A stretch of DNA of 10,543 nucleotides from Bacillota bacterium (lineage in GTDB: Bacteria; Bacillota; Clostridia; Peptostreptococcales; Acidaminobacteraceae), in NCBI GenBank assembly GCA_030529205.1, contig JAUMXJ010000025.1, forward strand, positions 1-10,543. Direction: 5' to 3'. Below are positions 6,644 through 10,543 of this stretch, piece by piece (position 1 is the stretch's first letter; every line of letters starts with the position of its first letter). A program made the position numbers and the translations under genes. The notes beneath the pieces were generated by a model. The model was not told where the DNA came from. It was given only the letters and a program-made list of their open reading frames with translations, and did no database searches.

Positions 6644-7788
6644 ACACGCTCCTCAGAATGTTTCCCGAATTGTTCCTCCGCATAAATACGATACGAACGA
6701 ATGCCCCGCTCGAAAAATAATGCGTCCAGCAGTCTCTCCGCCTCCATCGTCCGCTTCAATCCGATATAGATGATCGCCTTGTTTCCCTGCGCCGCCTGAT
6801 GCAACAAAGCATCGGTCGACAGAAGCGCCATGCTTTTTGTGCGCCCCAAAAGTTCCAAAACCTGTGTGATCGGCGTCTGACCCGGCACAATATGATAGGA
6901 GCTCTTTTTGTCAGGCGTGTGAGCATTGGTCATAAAACCGAATGATATCCCGGATTCCAACATGGATTCCGTCAAGGACCGACACAGCGAATAACCGAAC
7001 TCCAAGTACGAGATATACCGATCGCGGTTCCCGTCAAACAGGTAGCTCAGATCATACACCACCGTGACCGCATCGTCTCCGAGGCGGTCAAACTCTCTCG
7101 TCATGAGACGCCCGGCTCTTGCCGACTGCTTCCATGAGATGTGTTTCATCGGATCGCGCGATGTATAATCCCGATATCCTCGCGTCGACAATGTATCCTC
7201 GTACAAAGTGTGCTCCCGCTGAACCTCTCCGAGGTAGTCCATCACGGAATGCACCAGTGCGTCCTCCTGTAGTTTTGCAGGATATACCACGACTTCCGAA
7301 GATGCGCCCGTCTTGATTTTTTTCATGGAAAATCCGATAAAGTCACCGTGATACAGTTCGGATTCTCCGAGCGCATACACACCCCGCATCGGAAATTCGA
7401 TGAAGGTCCTGCGTCTGAGAAGCTGCCTGCCTCCGAGATACACGGCGCTCGCATGCTCGTAACTCTCCGACCGCACTTCCAGACATTCCGCGTGTCTTTC
7501 TCGCTTCGCTCCGCCGTAATTGTCGACATGCACGTCGGAATCATGCATGGAGCGCAGCACGGCGTACTGCGGAAGGGGCTCGCGAATCGTCAACTGAAAC
7601 ACCGGAATTCTCGAGTGATTTGCAATGACGGTTTCCAACACGACCGCCTCTCCCGGTTCGGTCCGATCCGTCAGCGCTCTCCTCCGATATTCCAGGCTGT
7701 CCGAGATACGAAATCCCAGCCGATCCCTCATGGAAAAAGACTGAAGCACAATCCCGACGACTACCAGCATCACCAATATGCCTAGCAA
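6640..7788 (-). CDS. DUF58 domain protein (MoxR partner)
   Basis: This 382-residue protein has one N-terminal membrane helix (about 2-18), a beta-rich middle part and the DUF58 signature GYRDYTSRDPMKHISWK, continuing to SARAGRLMTREFD (204-234). A von Willebrand A-like region follows, starting at VVYDLSYLF (243-251). DUF58 proteins are nearly always encoded beside MoxR ATPases and are thought to be their partners or clients at the membrane; the precise role is unknown. The usual metal site DxSxS is only partly kept (D246, S248, then L250). Many DUF58 proteins have two N-terminal helices, and here only one is seen. The start is TTG, with AAGGAG 7 nt upstream. An in-frame TAA lies a few codons before it, which excludes any longer form. 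The gene is 59 bp downstream of moxR and overlaps the next gene by 4 bp. Confidence 0.88.
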   Translation of the reverse strand: MLGILVMLVVVGIVLQSFSMRDRLGFRISDSLEYRRRALTDRTEPGEAVVLETVIANHSRIPVFQLTIREPLPQYAVLRSMHDSDVHVDNYGGAKRERHAECLEVRSESYEHASAVYLGGRQLLRRRTFIEFPMRGVYALGESELYHGDFIGFSMKKIKTGASSEVVVYPAKLQEDALVHSVMDYLGEVQREHTLYEDTLSTRGYRDYTSRDPMKHISWKQSARAGRLMTREFDRLGDDAVTVVYDLSYLFDGNRDRYISYLEFGYSLCRSLTESMLESGISFGFMTNAHTPDKKSSYHIVPGQTPITQVLELLGRTKSMALLSTDALLHQAAQGNKAIIYIGLKRTMEAERLLDALFFERGIRSYRIYAEEQFGKHSEERV

Positions 7789-7820
7789 TTTCTCTCTCCT
7801 TCCTTATTCCATTTCTCCAT
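7782..7820 (-). other. Possible 12-codon ORF coupled to the DUF58 start
   Basis: In the moxR-DUF58 gap, ATG at 7820 opens a 12-codon frame (MEKWNKEGERNC) whose TAG lies inside the first codons of the DUF58 gene, just past its TTG. It is in the same frame as moxR, after two TAG stops. AGGACGAG stands a few bases upstream. It may be a decayed tail of moxR or a short coupling ORF; expression is unproven. Confidence 0.25.
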
Positions 7821-7847
7821 CAGAATCTCGTCCTACCGGAAATCATC

Positions 7848-8789
7848 CTACCGCAGTTCTTCCGTAGGCACCTCGACTTTTTCCAACATTTTGATAAAAA
7901 AGTCGAACTTGCCGTTGCTGTCGGAGATGTCCCGGTACACACAGCGATGCGCCATCATGTACGGGGCAAGATACTTGACATCCTCCGGAAGGACATATTC
8001 CCTTCCTCGGGCAGCCGCTAAGATTCTGGAGGCCTTGTGCAATGCCGTCACACTTCTCGTGGAAACCCCCGCTCTGAAATGCGGATTATTGCGTGTCAAA
8101 TCGACGATGTCCATCAAGTATCCCTCGGATGCCTTTCCGAAATGAATGAGATCCGCCTCCCGACGACAATGTTCGAGCTCGTCCGGCTGCAGGATACTCT
8201 GCAGTTCCTCGATAATCTCGGCGGTCTCCTTTCTTCTCGCGACATCGAGCTCTTCGCTTCTGTCCATATATCCCAGGGAGAGCTTCATCATAAAGCGGTC
8301 CAGCTGTGCTTCCGGAAGCGGAAATGTCCCGAAGGACTCGAGCGGGTTCTGTGTCGCCACCACCATGAACGGCTGTTCCATCGGATAGGTCTTTCCGTCG
8401 ACCGTGACCTGTCCCTCCGCCATCGCCTCGAGCAATCCGGACTGGGTTCTCGGGCTGGCACGGTTGATCTCGTCCGCGAGGACAATGTTCGCAAAGACGG
8501 GGCCTTCCCGAAACTCGAACTCTCCTTCTTTCATATTAAAAAAACTGATTCCCGTCACATCGGAAGGCATGACATCGGGGGTGAGCTGAATTCTGCTGAA
8601 TTTTCCGCCCACCGTCTTTGCAAATGCCCTCATCATCATGGTCTTGCCCGTTCCGGGCAAATCTTCCATCAACACATGTCCGCCGCACAAAAATGCGATT
8701 CCCAGCAACTCCGCCTGCTTCGATTTTCCGAGAATCGCCTTAGAAATACTCGACTCCAATCGCTCCAAAAATGATTTGATATGACTCAT
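7848..8789 (-). CDS. MoxR family AAA+ ATPase
   Basis: This is a MoxR-type AAA+ ATPase of 313 residues, the usual size. It probably works as a chaperone-like ATPase on the co-encoded DUF58 and membrane proteins. Visible elements: Walker A in EDLPGTGKT (K49, T50), Walker B IVLADEINR with D106 and E107 followed by ASPRTQSGLLEAM, sensor 1 N148 in VVATQNP, arginine finger R165 in LPEAQLDRF, and sensor 2 R245 in GVSTRS. The lid ends with LPEDVKYLAPYMMAHR. These residues are all intact, so the ATPase should be active. AAGGAGG lies 4 nt before the ATG at 8789. It is the first gene of a leftward operon with DUF58, the TgpA-like protein and aroE. The substrate is not evident. Other MoxR subgroups assist metal or cofactor insertion, but no such partner is encoded here. 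Confidence 0.93.
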   Translation of the reverse strand: MSHIKSFLERLESSISKAILGKSKQAELLGIAFLCGGHVLMEDLPGTGKTMMMRAFAKTVGGKFSRIQLTPDVMPSDVTGISFFNMKEGEFEFREGPVFANIVLADEINRASPRTQSGLLEAMAEGQVTVDGKTYPMEQPFMVVATQNPLESFGTFPLPEAQLDRFMMKLSLGYMDRSEELDVARRKETAEIIEELQSILQPDELEHCRREADLIHFGKASEGYLMDIVDLTRNNPHFRAGVSTRSVTALHKASRILAAARGREYVLPEDVKYLAPYMMAHRCVYRDISDSNGKFDFFIKMLEKVEVPTEELR

Positions 8790-8804
8790 ACGCCCTCCTT
8801 GAAA

Positions 8805-8833
8805 ATTATAGCATGTGAAAAAATCGCCTCCAA
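8805..8833 (-). promoter_or_regulatory. Promoter of the moxR operon, extended -10
   Basis: On the minus strand, TGC-TATAAT (TATAAT at 8810 down to 8805) forms an extended -10. TTGGAG (8833 down to 8828) lies upstream with a 17-bp spacer; this -35 is poor, but extended -10 promoters tolerate that. The expected start near 8798 leaves a leader of only about 9 nt that contains most of the GGAGG ribosome site. Confidence 0.6.
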
Positions 8834-8853
8834 TAAGTTTCGCATAAGCGATT
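8822..8853. repeat. Inverted repeat over the moxR -35 region
   Basis: AATCGC (8822-8827) and GCGATT (8848-8853) are perfect inverted arms separated by 20 bp. A nested TCGC-ATAA-GCGA (8840-8851) uses the second arm as well. The left arm lies in the spacer of the moxR promoter, so a repressor or activator site is possible, though 6-bp arms can occur by chance. Confidence 0.3.
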
Positions 8854-8880
8854 CTTAAAAATTGATAAAGCCTTTTGTTT

Positions 8881-8909
8881 TTGAATTACAAAGCGTTCTA
8901 TGCTAAAAT
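8881..8909 (+). promoter_or_regulatory. Promoter of the ABC-F gene, probably giving a leaderless mRNA
   Basis: TTGAAT (8881-8886), a 17-bp spacer and TAAAAT (8904-8909) preceded by TGC make a strong extended -10 promoter. Counting about seven bases from the end of the -10 places the transcription start at or next to the A of the ATG at 8916. Only TCCCCC lies between, with no Shine-Dalgarno. Confidence 0.65.
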
Positions 8910-8915
8910 TCCCCC

Positions 8916-10472
8916 ATGAGTATTTTAACTGTGAAAAATTTATCCCATGGTTTTGGGGATCGCGCCATTTTCGAAGATGTCTCGTTTCGTCTGCTCAAGG
9001 GGGAACACATCGGTCTGATCGGCGCAAACGGCGAAGGAAAATCCACCTTTATGAACATCATCACCGGAAAGCTGGATCCGGACGAAGGAGAAATCGAGTG
9101 GTCGAAACGCGTCAGAGTCGGATACCTCGACCAGCACTCCACCATCGCACCGGGGAAGAGCATTATGGACGTCCTTCTCTCGGCATTTCAATATCTCTAT
9201 GATATGGAAGCGGAAATGAACCGGATGTATGTCGATATGGGGGATGCAGATCAAAAAAAATTGGACGAGTTGATGGAAGAGGTGGGCACCATACAGGACA
9301 TCCTCGACCACCATGATTTTTATAATCTCGAAGCGCGGGTCAACGAAGTGGCGCGCGGGCTCGGGTTGCACGAATTCGGACTTGACACTCCGGCACTGGA
9401 TGTCAGCGGCGGTCAAAAAACCAAGGTGCTCCTCGGGAAGCTTCTCCTGGAGCAGCCGGACATTCTTTTGCTCGACGAGCCGACCAACTTCCTCGATTTC
9501 GAACATATTGAGTGGCTGAAAAAATACCTGCAGGAATACGAGGACGCGTTCATCCTCATCTCGCATGATGTGCCGTTCCTCAACTCGGTCGTCAATTTGA
9601 TTTATCACATGGATGCTCGCAAACTCAATCGCTATGTCGGTGACTACGACAATTTCCAAAGAGTGCGCGAAGCCAAGATCAAACAGGTCGAGGCGGCATA
9701 CAAGCAGCAACAGCAGGAAATTGCGGCTCTCGAGGATTTTGTGCAGCGCAACAAAGCCAGAGTGGCAACGCGAAATATGGCGATGTCCAGGCAGAAAAAA
9801 CTTGATAAAATGGAGAGAATCGAGCTTGTGCGTGAAAAACCGAAACCGGTCTTTCAATTTAAAAATGCGCGCACCTCGGGCAAACTCATATTCAAAACAA
9901 CCGACCTGGTTATCGGCTATGATGCGCCGCTCTCAAAACCGATCAATCTCCAATTGGAGCGCGGTCAGAAAGTCGCAATCGTCGGTGCCAACGGTGTCGG
10001 AAAGACCACCTTGCTCAAATCTCTGCTCGGAGAAATTCCTGCGATCTCCGGTTCGGTCGAGCTCGGCGATCTGCTCGAAATCGGATATTTCGAACAGGAG
10101 ACCAGGGAGGCGAACTACAAGACGGCAATCGAGGATTATTGGCAGGAATTTCCGTCTCTCAACCAGGCGGAAGTACGTGCAGCCCTTGCGAAGGCGGGAC
10201 TCACCACACAGCATATCGAGAGCAAGGTTCTCGTACTGAGCGGCGGAGAGCAGGCGAAGATCCGTCTCGCCAAACTTATGGGAAAAGAGTGCAATTTCCT
10301 TGTGCTCGACGAGCCGACCAACCATCTGGATGTGGACGCCAAGGCGGAACTGAACCGTGCACTGAAAGAATTCAAAGGAACCGTCCTTCTCATCTCCCAT
10401 GAGCCGGATTTCTACGCGGACATCGTCACCGAAATCTGGAATCTGGAGCAATGGACGACAAAACTTGTATAG
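8916..10472 (+). CDS. yfmM: ABC-F family ATPase, YfmM type (ribosome-associated)
   Basis: This is a soluble protein with two ABC domains and no membrane part. ABC-F proteins bind the ribosomal E site and relieve stalled or antibiotic-blocked translation. At 518 residues it equals the length I recall for B. subtilis YfmM and shares its pattern. Domain 1: Walker A GANGEGKST (36-44), signature SGGQ (164-167), Walker B LLLDEP with E188, switch H217. The inter-domain linker (about 250-312), with its helical Gln-rich part and ARVATRNMAMSRQKKLDKM, is the P-site tRNA-interaction region. Domain 2: Walker A GANGVGKTT (357-365), SGGEQ (442-446), LVLDEP with E466, H495. Both ATP sites look active. The start is fixed by the canonical MSILTVKNLSHGFGD opening, yet it has no ribosome site. 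Whether it confers drug resistance cannot be told; the type is usually housekeeping. It is transcribed away from moxR and ends 13 bp from a convergent gene. Confidence 0.93.
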   Translation: MSILTVKNLSHGFGDRAIFEDVSFRLLKGEHIGLIGANGEGKSTFMNIITGKLDPDEGEIEWSKRVRVGYLDQHSTIAPGKSIMDVLLSAFQYLYDMEAEMNRMYVDMGDADQKKLDELMEEVGTIQDILDHHDFYNLEARVNEVARGLGLHEFGLDTPALDVSGGQKTKVLLGKLLLEQPDILLLDEPTNFLDFEHIEWLKKYLQEYEDAFILISHDVPFLNSVVNLIYHMDARKLNRYVGDYDNFQRVREAKIKQVEAAYKQQQQEIAALEDFVQRNKARVATRNMAMSRQKKLDKMERIELVREKPKPVFQFKNARTSGKLIFKTTDLVIGYDAPLSKPINLQLERGQKVAIVGANGVGKTTLLKSLLGEIPAISGSVELGDLLEIGYFEQETREANYKTAIEDYWQEFPSLNQAEVRAALAKAGLTTQHIESKVLVLSGGEQAKIRLAKLMGKECNFLVLDEPTNHLDVDAKAELNRALKEFKGTVLLISHEPDFYADIVTEIWNLEQWTTKLV

Positions 10473-10485
10473 GAAATCGGAGCGA

Positions 10486-10543
10486 TTAATATAGATCGAT
10501 GATCTGATCGAAGCGTTTTTCCCAAGCGGTATGAGGAGCGGCA
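10486..10543 (-). CDS. 3' end of a convergent gene, cut by the window
   Basis: Read from the right edge on the minus strand, 18 codons are open and end in TAA (10488 down to 10486). They give AAPHTAWEKRFDQIIDLY. The composition is protein-like, and the ending (Trp, a charged helix, then I-I-D-L-Y) resembles the C-terminus of many glycosyltransferases; with so few residues that is only a hint. The stop lies 13 bp from the ABC-F stop, fitting the tight convergent ends seen elsewhere in the window. Confidence 0.5.
   Translation of the reverse strand, partial: AAPHTAWEKRFDQIIDLY

Noticed and set aside
7848..7850. Recoding of TAG as an amino acid, suggested by three in-frame TAGs after moxR
   Set aside because: TAG also ends the ABC-F gene, the TgpA-like gene and the four-helix membrane protein gene at positions sensible for their families.
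8940..9857. 305-codon open frame antisense to the ABC-F gene
   Set aside because: The sense strand encodes both ABC domains in full; the antisense frame reflects codon bias and has no own ribosome site or motif.
10496..10520. Hairpin TCGAT-GATCTG-ATCGA followed by TTTTT after the ABC-F gene
   Set aside because: The stem is 5 bp, AT-containing and separated from the T-run by four bases. The sequence is better explained as coding for the end of the convergent gene.
10531..10543. ATGAGGAGCGGCA read as a ribosome site for a rightward gene starting past the edge
   Set aside because: The opposite strand reads as a protein-like C-terminus ending in TAA through these bases, which explains them better. 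It cannot be fully excluded without flanking sequence.
1..10543. Defence island, prophage or mobile element
   Set aside because: No integrase, transposase, terminal repeats, CRISPR repeats, tRNA attachment site or toxin-antitoxin pair was seen. The MoxR/DUF58 module is a common envelope-associated operon, not evidence of defence.

Overview
The window looks like chromosomal DNA of a low-to-mid-GC Bacillota, probably an anaerobic clostridial or tissierellial lineage. This is inferred from the strong GGAGG-type ribosome sites, AT-rich promoters between more GC-balanced genes, a YfmM-type ABC-F protein, and the clustering of an isoaspartyl dipeptidase and Maf. I cannot name a genus. There are nine complete genes, plus one gene cut at the left edge and one at the right edge. 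Coding density is high and no gene-free stretch exceeds 300 bases. I see no tRNA, rRNA, CRISPR array, transposase or integrase.

Left part (1-3357): a GNAT acetyltransferase cut at its 5' end runs into a convergent SAM-dependent methyltransferase of the leucine carboxyl methyltransferase fold, and their ends overlap by 38 bp. A 167-bp intergenic region with divergent promoters separates the methyltransferase from a rightward pair: iadA (beta-aspartyl dipeptidase) and maf (nucleotide pyrophosphatase). Both are housekeeping 'repair' enzymes, acting on damaged peptides and non-canonical nucleotides. A hairpin with U-tracts on both sides closes this pair and also the leftward genes that face it.

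Middle (3358-8789): five leftward genes probably form one transcription unit. In reading order they are a MoxR AAA+ ATPase, a DUF58 protein, an 8-helix membrane protein, aroE (shikimate dehydrogenase), and, after a 91-bp gap, a four-helix membrane protein of unknown function. MoxR, DUF58 and the membrane protein form the widespread MoxR/DUF58/TgpA-type envelope module. The third protein keeps the TgpA-like membrane part and a DUF4129-like tail but lacks the transglutaminase core. The downstream aroE has all the catalytic residues, a roughly 40-residue insertion and a repeat-derived Asn-rich tail.

Right part (8790-10543): a divergent promoter region with two extended -10 elements drives moxR leftward and an ABC-F translation factor (YfmM type) rightward. 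The ABC-F promoter sits so close to the start codon, with no Shine-Dalgarno, that its mRNA is probably leaderless. At the right edge, 18 codons of a convergent gene enter from the other strand.

I found no clearly new defence or mobile system. The most unusual items are the transglutaminase-less TgpA-like protein, the inserted AroE, the probable leaderless ABC-F mRNA, and a cluster of short direct repeats upstream of the unknown membrane protein.
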